Source of the DNA: an uncultured Bacteroidota bacterium
GTDB lineage: Bacteria; Bacteroidota; Bacteroidia; Bacteroidales; UBA12077
DNA: 61,439 bases
Assembly: GCA_913055635.1 (NCBI GenBank)
Contig: CAJXLK010000027.1
Span: forward strand, 1 to 61,439
Direction: 5' to 3'
Positions within the stretch are counted from its first letter, which is position 1. Every line of letters starts with the position of its first letter. Shown one piece after another: positions 23,989 to 33,414 of the stretch. The notes below the pieces were generated by a model. The model was not told where the DNA came from and made no database searches. It was given only the letters and a program-made list of their open reading frames with translations. Position numbers and translations under genes: made by a program.

Positions 23989-26184
23989 TTAATTGCCGTA
24001 TTCCGAAAAGAACTTGATGCGCATCAACCGGACGTCTTCTTCGGAGTATTCTTCCTCTCCCAGCTCCTGAAGGGCATCCTTCAACGATTCGGTTTCGGCC
24101 TCCTCCAGAAAGTACTCATAGATGTCTTCCTGTTTGTCCTCATCAATGACCTGGTTGATGTAGTAATCCAGGTTCAGTTTGGTGCCGGACTGCACGATGG
24201 ATTCAATTTCATCAAGGAGTTCCCGCATTTCAAGGCCTTTGGTTTTGGCGATATCCTCCAGGGGCATTTGACGGTCGATGCTTTGAATGATGGAGACCTT
24301 CATGCCCGATTTATTCACCACCGACTTCACCACCATATCCTGGGCCCGGATGATGTCTTTTTCATTGACATAGTTGTTGATCAACTCGATGAATTTCTGG
24401 CCGTACTTCTTGGCCTTACCGGCACCGACACCGGTGATGTTCTGCATCTCATCCATGGTGATGGGATACTGAATGGCCATATCCTCCAGCGAGAAATCCT
24501 GGAAAATGACAAAGGGGGGCAGGTTATTTTCTTTGGCCACCTTCTTTCGCAGGTCTTTCAGAATACTGAGCAGCTCATTGTCAACGGCTCCGCTTTTTTT
24601 GGGTTCACTGGAAGCCCCTTCCTGATCATCGCGGGTATCATAATCATGATCCTGGCTGATCATGATGCTATAAGGATTTTCCAGATACTTCCTGCCTTCA
24701 TCGCTGAGTTTCAGCAGGCCATAATTGATGATGTCCTTATCAAGGAGGCCTTTCACCAGGGCACGCCGGATGATGGTTTTCCAAAAACGCGCATCATGGT
24801 CCTGGCCTGAACCAAAGAGGTCATTTTCATGGTGTTTATAGGATTTAATCGCGTTGGTGACTTTACCGGCGAGAAAATCGGATACATGATCATGCTTAAA
24901 CTTACCCTTGAGGGTTTTCACGGCTTTGAGGACTTGAAGCAGGTAATCGCGTCCTTCAAATTCTTCTTTGGGATGGAGGCAGTTGTCGCAGTTCTGGCAA
25001 TTTTCCTCGGTATATCTTTCACCGAAATAGTGCAAAAGCTGCTTGCGCCGGCAAACAGAGGACTCTGCATAGGCTGTGGTTTCAAGCAACAGTTGCTTCC
25101 CGATTTCCTGTTCATTGATCGGCTTGCCCTGCATGAATTTCTCCAGCTTCTGAATGTCCTTATAGGTATAGAAGGCGATGCACTTGCCTTCACCCCCATC
25201 GCGGCCTGCCCTTCCGGTTTCCTGGTAATAAGCCTCCAGGCTTTTGGGAATGTTGTAATGGATCACAAAGCGGATGTCCGGTTTGTCGATTCCCATGCCA
25301 AAAGCTATGGTGGCGACAATCACATCAATATCCTCCATCAGGAATTTATCCTGGGTTCCTGAACGGGTGGCCGAATCCATGCCGGCGTGATAGGGAAGGG
25401 CTTTAATGCCATTGACTTTAAGGGTTTCAGCCAACTCTTCCACCTTCTTGCGGCTCAGGCAATAAACAATACCCGATTTACCGGGATTGTTCTTGATGAA
25501 TTTGATGATCTCCTTGGTGGCGTTTTTCTTGGGCCGGACCTCGTAATAAAGGTTGGGGCGGTTGAAGGAAGACTTGAACACATTGGCATCCAAAACATTC
25601 AGGTTTTTCTGGATGTCATGCTGAACCTTGGGCGTGGCCGTAGCGGTAAGGGCTATAATCGGTGCCCGCCCGATCCGGTCAACCATGGGGCGAATTTTCC
25701 GGTATTCCGGCCTGAAGTCATGGCCCCATTCCGAAATACAATGGGCTTCATCTATGGCATAAAAGGCAACCTTCGCCTGCTTTAAAAAGTCAACATTTTC
25801 TTCCTTGGTCAACGATTCAGGGGCTACATATAACAACTGGGTCTTGCCATTGAGCACATCCTCCTTGACCTGCTGCATTTGACCCTTCGAAAGGGAAGAG
25901 TTCAGAAAATGCGCCACCCCCTCATCGGAACTAAAACCCCGCATCACATCGACCTGATTCTTCATCAGTGCGATCAAAGGAGATATAACAATCGCCGTGC
26001 CTTCAGTGATCAATGAAGGCAACTGATAACACAGAGATTTGCCCCCGCCTGTAGGCATCACAACAAAAGTGTCATGGCCCGAGAGCAAACTGCGAATGAT
26101 CACTTCCTGGTTTCCCTTAAAGGTATCAAACCCAAAATAACGCTTCAAATAATCTTTCAGGGATACTTCTGCTCCTACACTCAT
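23989..26184 (-). CDS. recQ: ATP-dependent DNA helicase RecQ
   Basis: A 3'-5' helicase in recombinational repair. The 731-residue product has helicase motifs I (VVMPTGGGKSLCYQLP), II (DEAHCISEWG), and VI (QETGRAGRDG), a RecQ zinc-binding site (CRRKQLLHYF, then CQNCDNC), a winged-helix (RQC) domain, and an HRDC domain near 530-605 (MQNITGVGAGKAKKYG). A C-terminal acidic tail extends about 110 residues past HRDC, making it longer than E. coli RecQ (about 610). It is divergent from kdsD across a 206-nt AT-rich region, an arrangement I recall as common in Bacteroidales. Confidence 0.96.
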   Translation of the reverse strand: MSVGAEVSLKDYLKRYFGFDTFKGNQEVIIRSLLSGHDTFVVMPTGGGKSLCYQLPSLITEGTAIVISPLIALMKNQVDVMRGFSSDEGVAHFLNSSLSKGQMQQVKEDVLNGKTQLLYVAPESLTKEENVDFLKQAKVAFYAIDEAHCISEWGHDFRPEYRKIRPMVDRIGRAPIIALTATATPKVQHDIQKNLNVLDANVFKSSFNRPNLYYEVRPKKNATKEIIKFIKNNPGKSGIVYCLSRKKVEELAETLKVNGIKALPYHAGMDSATRSGTQDKFLMEDIDVIVATIAFGMGIDKPDIRFVIHYNIPKSLEAYYQETGRAGRDGGEGKCIAFYTYKDIQKLEKFMQGKPINEQEIGKQLLLETTAYAESSVCRRKQLLHYFGERYTEENCQNCDNCLHPKEEFEGRDYLLQVLKAVKTLKGKFKHDHVSDFLAGKVTNAIKSYKHHENDLFGSGQDHDARFWKTIIRRALVKGLLDKDIINYGLLKLSDEGRKYLENPYSIMISQDHDYDTRDDQEGASSEPKKSGAVDNELLSILKDLRKKVAKENNLPPFVIFQDFSLEDMAIQYPITMDEMQNITGVGAGKAKKYGQKFIELINNYVNEKDIIRAQDMVVKSVVNKSGMKVSIIQSIDRQMPLEDIAKTKGLEMRELLDEIESIVQSGTKLNLDYYINQVIDEDKQEDIYEYFLEEAETESLKDALQELGEEEYSEEDVRLMRIKFFSEYGN

Positions 26185-26390
26185 TTTTCAATCCTGTATG
26201 CAATTAAATTTTTCAAGATTTATTTTAATTAAATTTGTAACGATGTTTTAATTTGCTTTGTTTCATTTTTCGTCAAACGAAAAAACCCAATCATTAAAGG
26301 TAAGATTTTTTAACTAATTTATCACAAATTTTATAAGAATTGATGGGATATATTTTGATAAAAATCATTTTTTAAAGTGATCTACACCAT

Positions 26391-27350
26391 ATGGTTCAAG
26401 ACATTCAGAAACTTGCAAAAGACACCATCCTGCATGAAGCGGAATCGGTCAGGAATCTGGCCGATCTGATTGACGATCAGTTTGAGCAAGTGGTCAAATT
26501 GATCTATGATTCAAAGGGAAGAGTGGTGATCACAGGTATAGGGAAAAGTGCCAATATTGCAAAAAAGATTGTGGCGACGCTTAATTCGACCGGCACCCCG
26601 GCGATATTCATGCATGCAGCCGATGCCATACATGGGGATCTGGGGATCATTCAGCCGGAGGATGTGGTGATCGCCCTGTCCAAAAGCGGCAACACCCCGG
26701 AGATAAAGGTCTTGGTGCCTTTGCTTAAATACCGAAAAAACCCCCTAATCGGGATGGTTTCCAACACCCATTCCTATTTGGCTCAAAATGCACAATATTT
26801 GTTAAAGACGACGGTCCAGCAGGAGGCCTGTCCCTATAACCTGGCGCCGACTTCCAGCACCACGGCACAACTGGTGGTGGGTGATGCCCTGGCTATCAGT
26901 TTGCTTGAATACAGGGGCTTCAGCAAAGAAGATTTTGCCCGGTATCATCCCGGGGGCGCTTTGGGTAAGAAACTCTACCTAACGGTTGAAAAAATATATC
27001 AACAAAACGAGGTACCCCGGGTTCAACTGGAGGATAATATCCGGGAGGTGATCATAGAGATATCATCCAAGCGGCTGGGAGCCACAGCAGTAATGGATGG
27101 CGACCAGCTGGTGGGGATCATCACCGACGGAGATCTCAGGCGGATGCTCGAGCGATACGACAAGGTGGAAGAAGTCAGGGCCCTAGACATCATGTCGCAC
27201 AATCCTAAAACCATATCGCCCGATGAACTGGCCATTAATGCATTCAACCTGATGGAAGACCACAACATCACCCAGCTCATCGTTAAGACCAATGGACAGT
27301 ATATGGGAATGATCCATTTACACGACATACTCAAGGAAGGAATTGTATAG
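26391..27350 (+). CDS. kdsD: Arabinose-5-phosphate isomerase (KpsF/GutQ family)
   Basis: Interconverts ribulose-5-phosphate and arabinose-5-phosphate, the first step of Kdo synthesis for lipopolysaccharide. The 319-residue product has an N-terminal SIS sugar-isomerase domain (VVITGIGKSANIAKKIVAT; ALSKSGNTPEIKVLVPLLK; APTSSTTAQLVVGDALA) followed by two CBS domains (ATAVMDGDQLVGIITDGDLRR; TQLIVKTNGQYMGMIH). The length and order match KdsD/KpsF. It leads a rightward cluster with tatC (9 nt downstream) and lptB, all envelope-related. Confidence 0.95.
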   Translation: MVQDIQKLAKDTILHEAESVRNLADLIDDQFEQVVKLIYDSKGRVVITGIGKSANIAKKIVATLNSTGTPAIFMHAADAIHGDLGIIQPEDVVIALSKSGNTPEIKVLVPLLKYRKNPLIGMVSNTHSYLAQNAQYLLKTTVQQEACPYNLAPTSSTTAQLVVGDALAISLLEYRGFSKEDFARYHPGGALGKKLYLTVEKIYQQNEVPRVQLEDNIREVIIEISSKRLGATAVMDGDQLVGIITDGDLRRMLERYDKVEEVRALDIMSHNPKTISPDELAINAFNLMEDHNITQLIVKTNGQYMGMIHLHDILKEGIV

Positions 27351-27359
27351 CAAAAAGGT

Positions 27360-28178
27360 ATGGAAGAGACACAATCGAAAGGACAAACTTTTCTGGAACA
27401 TCTTGAGCAGCTCAGGTGGCATCTGATACGGTCATTCATTGCTATTGTGGTGATTGCCATTGTTGTTTTTGTCCTGCACGACTGGATATTCAACACGATC
27501 ATTCTGGCCCCGAAAAACCCGGAATTTTGGACCAACCGCATGCTCTGCGCCCTGGCCGATGCCCTGAACACCCAGAACCTGTGCATCAATTCCGAGCCCC
27601 TGCAGATCATCAACATCCGCATGTCCGGCCAGTTTGCCATCCACATCATGATTTCCCTGGTGTTGGGGCTCATATTGGCCTTTCCCTATGTGTTCTGGGA
27701 ATTCTGGAGTTTCATAAGGCCCGCCCTTTACCAGAAAGAGATACAACACAGCCGGGGAGCGGTCTTCTTTAGCTCCATGCTCTTCTTACTGGGGGTCCTC
27801 TTTGGATATTTTGTGATCGTTCCCCTTTCCGTCCACTTCCTGGGCTCTTATCATGTCAGCGACCAGGTGGTCAACCAAATCAACCTGAAATCCTATATCG
27901 GCACCATCGCCTCGGTGGTGATGGCTGCCGGGCTTATATTTGAACTGCCGATCCTGATTTATTTCCTCAGTAAAGCAGGCCTGGTTTATCCGGCATTTTT
28001 GAAAAAATATCGCCGCCATGCCATCATCCTTATTTTTGTCATGGCTGCGGTGATCACCCCGCCCGATATATTCAGCCTGGTGATGGTGACCCTGCCCCTG
28101 GCATTGCTTTATGAGGTAGGCATTATGATATCCAAACGAATCGAAAAACAAAAACAGCAGGAAGAGTTGATGGGTTAG
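27360..28178 (+). CDS. tatC: Twin-arginine translocase subunit TatC
   Basis: Core receptor of the Tat pathway, which exports folded proteins across the inner membrane. The 272-residue product has six predicted membrane segments, a cytoplasmic N-terminus with FLEHLEQLRWHLIRSF (the usual HLxELRxR type motif) and conserved FPYVFWEFWSFIRPALY. It carries a longer periplasmic first loop (about residues 45-90) than E. coli TatC, as is usual in Bacteroidota. It starts 9 nt after kdsD. No TatA/B gene is in the window. Confidence 0.95.
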   Translation: MEETQSKGQTFLEHLEQLRWHLIRSFIAIVVIAIVVFVLHDWIFNTIILAPKNPEFWTNRMLCALADALNTQNLCINSEPLQIINIRMSGQFAIHIMISLVLGLILAFPYVFWEFWSFIRPALYQKEIQHSRGAVFFSSMLFLLGVLFGYFVIVPLSVHFLGSYHVSDQVVNQINLKSYIGTIASVVMAAGLIFELPILIYFLSKAGLVYPAFLKKYRRHAIILIFVMAAVITPPDIFSLVMVTLPLALLYEVGIMISKRIEKQKQQEELMG

Positions 28179-28232
28179 AGCTCATAGCATCTGCCATATA
28201 AGATAACATCTGCCATAAAATCTGTTGTGACC

Positions 28233-28338
28233 TCGAAAGCCATCACATAGCCTTCGGGTCGCAGCTGATAACATAAACAAAACAAATCCGTGATGTGGAA
28301 AGCCTATGCATAGCTTTCGACGGCCTTCGAGCAAGGCC
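28233..28338. repeat. Degenerate repeated hairpin segment before lptB
   Basis: TCGAAAGCCATCACATAGCC (from 28233) and TGGAAAGCCTATGCATAGCT (from 28296) are near-copies 63 nt apart. The second copy is self-complementary: GAAAG..CTATG pairs with CATAGCTTTC with one bulged base. A further 6-bp stem GGCCTT/AAGGCC (28322-28338) lies just upstream of lptB. Confidence 0.55.
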
Positions 28339-28366
28339 ATTTAACCTTCAAATCTATTTTGTGACC

Positions 28367-29110
28367 ATGGCCGAACAAATCACCTTATACACCAAAGATC
28401 TGATCAAGAAATACAAGTCGCGCACCGTGGTCAAGGAAGTTTCGGTGCAGGTTACCCAGGGCGAAATCGTGGGTTTGCTGGGGCCGAACGGAGCCGGTAA
28501 AACCACCACCTTCTACATGATCGTGGGGCTCATCCGGCCTAATGAAGGCAAAATCTTTCTGGATCAAACCGAAATCACCAAAGAACCTGTCTACAAACGG
28601 GCAAAAATGGGAATCGGTTACCTGGCCCAGGAAGCCTCTGTGTTTCGCAAGCTCACCGTAGAAGACAACATTAGGGCGGTATTGGAGATGTCACAATACA
28701 CCAAGCAGGAGCAGAAGGAAAAGGCCGAATCGCTGATTGAAGAATTCGGCCTGGAAAAAGTACGCAATAGCCTGGGCATTCAGCTTTCAGGGGGAGAACG
28801 CAGGAGAACTGAAATTGCCCGGGCCCTGGCCTTGGACCCCAAGTTCATGCTGCTCGACGAGCCTTTTGCCGGGGTCGACCCCATTGCGGTGGAAGACATC
28901 CAAAGAATCGTTACCAAGCTGAAAAACAGAAATATCGGCATACTGATCACCGACCACAACGTCCACGAAACCCTCTCGATTACTAACCGGGCATATCTGT
29001 TGTTTGAAGGTTCGATTATGAAAGCCGGCACTTCCAAAGAACTTTCCGAAGACGAACAGGTGCGGCGGGTCTATCTGGGCGAAAATTTTGAATTAAGGAA
29101 TTTCAACTGA
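28367..29110 (+). CDS. lptB: LPS export ABC transporter ATP-binding protein
   Basis: Powers extraction of lipopolysaccharide from the inner membrane with LptF/LptG. The 247-residue product has Walker [12 protein letters not shown], signature [15 protein letters not shown], Walker [16 protein letters not shown] and the LptB-typical [12 protein letters not shown] (H-loop). The frame is open 24 codons further upstream to an ATG at 28295, but those residues look non-coding and run into a repeat; ATG at 28367 gives the conserved opening. Together with kdsD, this marks an LPS-related cluster. Confidence 0.95.
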   Translation: MAEQITLYTKDLIKKYKSRTVVKEVSVQVTQGEIVGLLGPNGAGKTTTFYMIVGLIRPNEGKIFLDQTEITKEPVYKRAKMGIGYLAQEASVFRKLTVEDNIRAVLEMSQYTKQEQKEKAESLIEEFGLEKVRNSLGIQLSGGERRRTEIARALALDPKFMLLDEPFAGVDPIAVEDIQRIVTKLKNRNIGILITDHNVHETLSITNRAYLLFEGSIMKAGTSKELSEDEQVRRVYLGENFELRNFN

Positions 29111-29126
29111 TCGGTGAACATGCCAT

Positions 29127-29173
29127 AGCATTGCTGAACAAGGAATAAGCCAAAAGCATTGCTGAACAAGGAA
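29127..29173. repeat. 19-bp direct repeat
   Basis: AGCATTGCTGAACAAGGAA is present identically at 29127-29145 and 29155-29173 (period 28 nt), just after the lptB stop codon. Confidence 0.9.
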
Positions 29174-29517
29174 GGCTCTCCGCAGACAAAGCGTTATGAA
29201 GGGCTTGCCCGGGAGGTCGTTCTGAATGAAGGAATCTCAACTGATGGGTCCGAACAAAGAACTGCCCCCATTCCAAACAAGGCCCACCAACATCGAACGG
29301 GGACAATTCCAAACGAAGAACACAGATCAGACATGCCCCTGTTTTTATCAGGCCAGGGGAATTGTAGGGCTGAAAAATAAAACCGGCGGCGATTACCTAG
29401 AAGCAATGGTTTTAAATAAAGAAGACAGAAGGTTTGAATCAAGCAAACCAAGTGAATTTGAAGCCAGTATCCTCCGAGATTTTTACCGGTATCTATCCAC
29501 AGAAATAAAAAATTGTC

Positions 29518-29525
29518 TATATTTG
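29518..29525 (+). promoter_or_regulatory. -7 promoter box of tRNA-Leu
   Basis: TATATTTG, an exact TAnnTTTG, 12 nt before the mature 5' end. I do not see a good -33 element at 17-23 nt upstream, so the strength is uncertain. Confidence 0.5.
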
Positions 29526-29537
29526 CACCACCATTCT

Positions 29538-29619
29538 GCGGATGTGGCGAAACTGGTAGACGCGTCAGACTTAGGATCTGGTGCCTTCGGGCATGGGGGT
29601 TCGAGTCCCTCCATCCGCA
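29538..29619 (+). tRNA. tRNA-Leu (anticodon TAG)
   Basis: The 82-nt sequence folds as a class II tRNA. The acceptor stem is GCGGATG (29538-29544) with CATCCGC (29612-29618) and discriminator A. The D-arm is GGCGAAACTGGTAGACGC; the anticodon loop is CTTAGGA, giving TAG (reads CUN leucine codons). There is a long variable arm (GTGCCTTCGGGCAT) and a T-arm with GGTTCGAGTCC. CCA is not encoded. Confidence 0.97.
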
Positions 29620-29638
29620 CAGCAATGAATGTAAAATG

Positions 29639-29677
29639 CCGCTAAAACAGCATTCCGAGAGGTTTTAGCGGTTTTTT
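29639..29677 (+). terminator. Rho-independent terminator between tRNA-Leu and tig
   Basis: CCGCTAAAAC (29639-29648) pairs with GTTTTAGCGG (29662-29671), followed by TTTTTT. It should end the tRNA transcript 20 nt after the mature 3' end, so tig needs its own or a leaky promoter. Confidence 0.85.
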
Positions 29678-29700
29678 AAATCGGAATAAAAAGGAGGCCC

Positions 29701-31077
29701 ATGAATATTACCAAGGAAAATAAAGACGAACTGAATGCTGTACTGCGGGTACAGGTTGACCCGGAAGATTACCAGGAGAAAGTCAGCCAGGTGGTAAGAG
29801 ACTATAAGAAAAAAGCGAAAATGGACGGCTTCAGGCCGGGTAAAGTGCCTGAAGGTTTGATCCGTAAGATGTATGGACGCTCCATCAAAATGGATGAGGT
29901 CAATAAAATCGTTAGCGAAAAGCTGTCTGAATATATTAAGGAACAGGACCTCAACCTGCTGGGCGAACCCCTGCCCAGCAAAGACGAACAAAAATCAGTG
30001 GACTGGGACAATGACCAGCAGCTGGAGTTTGCCTTTGACATCGCCATGGCCCCGGATTTTGAGGTGGAATTCTCTGATCAGGATAAAATCCCTTACTACA
30101 AGATCAAAATCACAGATGAGCTGATTGACCAACAAATAGAAAACTACCAAAATCAACTGGGCCAGTTTCAGCCTGTTGAGCAGATTACCGACAAAGATGA
30201 GTTGATCAGCGCCGATGTCATTGAACTGGACAATCAGGGCAATGAAGTGGAAGGGGGCATTTCCAAGGAAAATGCCAGCATTACCCTGAGCGTGGTGAAG
30301 GATGAGGAAATTAAAAATCAGTTTGAAAACCTTAAGGCAGGCGACCACATCGATATTGACCTGAAGAAAGCTTTCCCCAATGATACCGAGATTTCCTCTA
30401 TGCTGAACATTGAAAAGGAGCAGGCGGCAGATATTCACGGCATGTTCCGCATCCGGATCCACGAGGTCAAAAAATTCGAGAAAGCCCCGGTCGATCAAAA
30501 CATGTATGACAAAATTTACGGGGAAGGCAATGTCACCTCCGATGAGGAATTCCGTCAAAAAATTGCGGAAGAGCTCGAAAAGCAGATCAAACCCGAGAGC
30601 GAGCGCAAATTTTCACACGATGTCAAAGAACATTTCATCCAAAAGATTGACCCGCAAATACCCGGCGATTTCCTTAAAAGATGGTTGAAGGAGACCCAGA
30701 ACGACCTTAAGGAGGAAGACATCGAAAATGAATTTGACCAGTTTCAGCATGACGTAAAGTGGGACCTGATCAAAAACAAGATTGCCCGCGATTATAATAT
30801 CAATGTGGAAGAAGAAGAGATCAAGCAAATGGCCATTGAGTTCACCCGTCAGCAATTCCAGCAATATGGCCTCGGCAATCTTCCCGATGAACAACTGGAA
30901 GGTTATGCCCAGGAAATCCTCAAGAAGGATGAGGAAAAACGGAAAATCCGGGAAAGGAAGATGGAGGAAAAAGTCATTGATGTGATCAAAGAAAACATTC
31001 AACTCGAAGAGCAGGAAGTGACCTCGGATGAGTTCCAGGAGCTGGCCAAGGCTGATCAAAATAAACAATCTGGCTAA
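29701..31077 (+). CDS. tig: Trigger factor-like ribosome-associated chaperone
   Basis: Binds nascent chains at the ribosome exit. The 458-residue product has an N-terminal ribosome-binding domain with the signature region GFRPGKVPEGLIRKMYG at about residues 42-58, a degenerate FKBP-like middle part, and a long helical C-terminal chaperone domain rich in Glu/Lys/Gln. FKBP catalytic residues are hard to place, in line with Bacteroidota trigger factors. Gene order tig-clpP-clpX is conserved in many bacteria. A strong AGGAGG (29692-29697) lies 3 nt upstream of the ATG, unusual for this phylum. Confidence 0.92.
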   Translation: MNITKENKDELNAVLRVQVDPEDYQEKVSQVVRDYKKKAKMDGFRPGKVPEGLIRKMYGRSIKMDEVNKIVSEKLSEYIKEQDLNLLGEPLPSKDEQKSVDWDNDQQLEFAFDIAMAPDFEVEFSDQDKIPYYKIKITDELIDQQIENYQNQLGQFQPVEQITDKDELISADVIELDNQGNEVEGGISKENASITLSVVKDEEIKNQFENLKAGDHIDIDLKKAFPNDTEISSMLNIEKEQAADIHGMFRIRIHEVKKFEKAPVDQNMYDKIYGEGNVTSDEEFRQKIAEELEKQIKPESERKFSHDVKEHFIQKIDPQIPGDFLKRWLKETQNDLKEEDIENEFDQFQHDVKWDLIKNKIARDYNINVEEEEIKQMAIEFTRQQFQQYGLGNLPDEQLEGYAQEILKKDEEKRKIRERKMEEKVIDVIKENIQLEEQEVTSDEFQELAKADQNKQSG

Positions 31078-31120
31078 TGCGTTGTTATCCTTGATTTAAT
31101 CTATAAAACTTTTAAATAAA

Positions 31121-31813
31121 ATGGACTCAAGCAAAGAATTCAGAAAATACGCCACCAAGCATCTGGGCATCAGCAGCATGAACCTGGATCAATATGCATC
31201 TGTATACAACAATTATATCTCCCCCACCATCATTGAGGAAAGGCAGTTGAATGTAGCTCAAATGGATGTGTTTTCCCGATTGATGATGGACCGGATTATT
31301 TTCCTGGGCGTACCCATCAACGATACGGTTTCCAATATTGTGCAGGCTCAGCTGCTGTTTTTGGAATCGTCTGATCCGGCCAAAGACATACAGATCTATT
31401 TGAATTCGCCGGGAGGAGCGGTTCACAGTGGTCTGGGCATCTATGATACGATGCAATACATTGCGCCCGATGTGGCCACGATTTGTACAGGCATGGCAGC
31501 TTCTATGGGAGCAGTCATTTTAGCGGCCGGCAAAGACGGCAAGCGTTCGGCACTTCCCCACTCCCGGATCATGATCCATCAGCCGATGGGAGGAGCAGAA
31601 GGAGCAGCTGCTGACATTGAGATTACGGCCCGCGAAATCCTTAAGCTCAGAAAAGAATTGTACAGCCTGTTGTCCAAACACACAGGCAATTCTTATAAAA
31701 AGATCGAAAAGGATTCCGACCGCGACTACTGGATGACAGCCGAGGAAGCCCGTAAATACGGCATGGTTGACGAAGTGCTCGAAAGAAAGAGCGAAGAAGA
31801 AGAAGAAGAATAA
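31121..31813 (+). CDS. clpP: ATP-dependent Clp protease proteolytic subunit
   Basis: Serine peptidase that forms the tetradecameric degradation chamber for ClpX/ClpA. The 230-residue product has the catalytic triad: Ser at about 128 in GMAASMGAV, His at about 153 in RIMIHQPMGG, and Asp at about 202 in SDRDYWM. A longer N-terminal propeptide-like region (about 30 residues) precedes the core. It lies 43 nt after tig and is closed by a strong terminator before clpX. The C-terminal tail is all-acidic (five or more Glu). Confidence 0.97.
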   Translation: MDSSKEFRKYATKHLGISSMNLDQYASVYNNYISPTIIEERQLNVAQMDVFSRLMMDRIIFLGVPINDTVSNIVQAQLLFLESSDPAKDIQIYLNSPGGAVHSGLGIYDTMQYIAPDVATICTGMAASMGAVILAAGKDGKRSALPHSRIMIHQPMGGAEGAAADIEITAREILKLRKELYSLLSKHTGNSYKKIEKDSDRDYWMTAEEARKYGMVDEVLERKSEEEEEE

Positions 31814-31854
31814 CTCCTGCGGCCCACTCGTTATTTAGCTGGAATAAAAATTGC

Positions 31855-31889
31855 AAAACCTGCATGCGAAATTATGCAGGTTTTGTTTT
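31855..31889 (+). terminator. Terminator after clpP
   Basis: AAAACCTGCAT (31855-31865) pairs perfectly with ATGCAGGTTTT (31874-31884) around an 8-nt loop, followed by GTTTT. It separates clpP from clpX transcription, at least partly. Confidence 0.85.
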
Positions 31890-31916
31890 ACAAAATAAAA
31901 CATTTCTTTAAATTAG
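31882..31916 (+). promoter_or_regulatory. Candidate promoter of clpX
   Basis: TTTG (31882-31885) in the tail of the preceding terminator lies 23 nt before TAAATTAG (31909-31916), which matches TAnnTTTG except at one base. It is 34 nt from the clpX ATG. Confidence 0.35.
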
Positions 31917-31950
31917 CAAATTGACGTTGAGATTCTAAGAAGGTTCGATT

Positions 31951-33171
31951 ATGGAAAAATGCTCGTTTTGCGGCAGAGAAAAGAAGGACACCAACCTTTT
32001 AATAGCAGGTATTTCAGGTCACATCTGTGACCGGTGCATTGAACAAGCCTACAGCATTGTTCAGGAAGAGGTCAAGAAAAAGAGCGATTTCGACATTGAC
32101 GAGGTTCAGCTATTAAAACCTGCCGAGATCAAAGACTTTCTTGACCAGTATGTGATCGGGCAGGAAGAAGCCAAAAAATACCTCTCAGTAGCTGTATACA
32201 ACCATTATAAAAGGTTGATGCACCATGGCAGCAGCAACCGGGATGACATAGAGATCGACAAATCCAACATCATCCTGGTCGGAGAAACCGGTACCGGTAA
32301 GACACTGCTTGCCCGTACCATCGCCAAAATGCTGCAGGTGCCCTTCACCATTGTCGATGCCACCGTTTTGACTGAAGCCGGGTATGTTGGGGAAGACATC
32401 GAAAGCATCCTTTCCCGCTTGCTCCAGGTTGCTGATTACAACGTAGAAGCGGCCGAGCGGGGCATTGTCTTCATTGATGAAATTGACAAAATAGCCCGCA
32501 AAGGCGACAATCCATCTATCACCCGCGATGTTTCGGGTGAAGGGGTGCAACAAGGCTTGCTCAAGCTGCTGGAAGGTTCTTCCATCAATGTTCCTCCGCA
32601 AGGAGGCCGTAAACATCCCGACCAGAAAATGATCCAGGTCAACACCAACAACATCCTGTTCATCTGTGGGGGAGCGTTCGACGGCATTGAGAAAAAAATC
32701 GGGCAGCGCCTCAATACCCAGGTGGTGGGTTATTCGGCCAGCAAGAAAAAAGACAAAATCGACCGCAACAACCTCTTGCAGTATATAGCCCCGCAGGATC
32801 TTAAATCATACGGGCTGATACCGGAAATTGTGGGACGCCTCCCCGTGCTTACCTACCTCAACCCCCTCGACCGGTATGCCCTGAGGAAAATCCTGACCGA
32901 GCCCAAAAACTCCATCATCAAACAGTATAAAAAGCTGTTTGAACTTGACGGCAAAACCCTTACCTTCCAGGATGAAGTGCTGGATTACATCGTTGACAAG
33001 GCCGTGGAGTTTAAGCTCGGAGCCAGGGGACTGCGGTCAATCTGTGAAGCCATCATGACCGATGTGATGTATGATGTGCCTTCCAGCGAAGATACAGAAA
33101 TCGAGATTACCCTCAAATATGCCAAAGACAAACTGGGCAAGGTCAATATGCACCGTCTGAAGGTAGCCTAA
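31951..33171 (+). CDS. clpX: ATP-dependent Clp protease ATP-binding subunit ClpX
   Basis: AAA+ unfoldase that feeds substrates to ClpP. The 406-residue product has the N-terminal C4 zinc domain (CSFC at about 4-7 and CDRC at about 26-29), Walker A GETGTGKT, Walker [11 protein letters not shown], the pore-loop region GYVGEDIES, and the C-terminal small domain with [12 protein letters not shown] (sensor 2). The IGF-type ClpP-binding loop is present as IGQR near KKIGQRLNT. Length is normal. It follows clpP after a terminator and a candidate promoter. Confidence 0.97.
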   Translation: MEKCSFCGREKKDTNLLIAGISGHICDRCIEQAYSIVQEEVKKKSDFDIDEVQLLKPAEIKDFLDQYVIGQEEAKKYLSVAVYNHYKRLMHHGSSNRDDIEIDKSNIILVGETGTGKTLLARTIAKMLQVPFTIVDATVLTEAGYVGEDIESILSRLLQVADYNVEAAERGIVFIDEIDKIARKGDNPSITRDVSGEGVQQGLLKLLEGSSINVPPQGGRKHPDQKMIQVNTNNILFICGGAFDGIEKKIGQRLNTQVVGYSASKKKDKIDRNNLLQYIAPQDLKSYGLIPEIVGRLPVLTYLNPLDRYALRKILTEPKNSIIKQYKKLFELDGKTLTFQDEVLDYIVDKAVEFKLGARGLRSICEAIMTDVMYDVPSSEDTEIEITLKYAKDKLGKVNMHRLKVA

Positions 33172-33176
33172 GGCCC

Positions 33177-33204
33177 GCTCCGTTTTTCTTAAACGGAGCG
33201 TTTT
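33177..33204 (+). terminator. Terminator after clpX
   Basis: GCTCCGTTT (33177-33185) and AAACGGAGC (33191-33199) pair perfectly around TTCTT, followed by GTTTT. It begins 6 nt after the clpX stop. Confidence 0.85.
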
Positions 33205-33267
33205 CCGTAAATTGATCCGTTTCCCGCAAATTGATCTGTTTCCCGCAAATTGATCTGTTTCCCGCAA
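33201..33267. repeat. 19-bp tandem repeat, about 3.5 copies
   Basis: Units of TTTCCCGCAAATTGATCTG begin at 33201 (diverged), 33220, 33239 and 33258 (partial). Two are identical apart from one base. The array sits exactly between two terminators. Confidence 0.9.
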
Positions 33268-33277
33268 AAATATGATC

Positions 33278-33308
33278 AAAATGGAGGTTTTCACGAACCT
33301 CCATTTTT
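33278..33308. terminator. Bidirectional terminator between clpX and the C25 protease gene
   Basis: AAAATGGAGGTT (33278-33289) pairs perfectly with AACCTCCATTTT (33296-33307) around TTCACG. With A-runs before and T-runs after, it should work in both directions; the two flanking genes converge on it. Confidence 0.85.
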
Positions 33309-33414
33309 GTTACCTTTTTTATGATATAAAATTCACATTCAGGAACCTGCACAACTCAGTAACGGATTTTGAATGATTCAGGCAGGTCATGGTTTGAACC
33401 CAAAGGGGCGGGAG

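Larger units (their letters stand above)
29111..29537. other. Intergenic region between lptB and tRNA-Leu
   Basis: This 427-nt space holds a direct repeat near lptB, a promoter just before the tRNA, and otherwise no convincing gene. Frames on both strands that run through it also run through the tRNA and are dismissed. Confidence 0.6.

Noticed and set aside
28295-28366. 24-residue N-terminal extension of LptB
   Set aside because: The upstream codons lie in a repeat and do not match the family opening; ATG at 28367 does.
29194-29645. Two open reading frames on opposite strands (about 140 codons) running across the tRNA-Leu gene
   Set aside because: They pass through a well-folded tRNA, and the minus-strand peptide with WRDSNPHARR is a known kind of false product from antisense tRNA-Leu.
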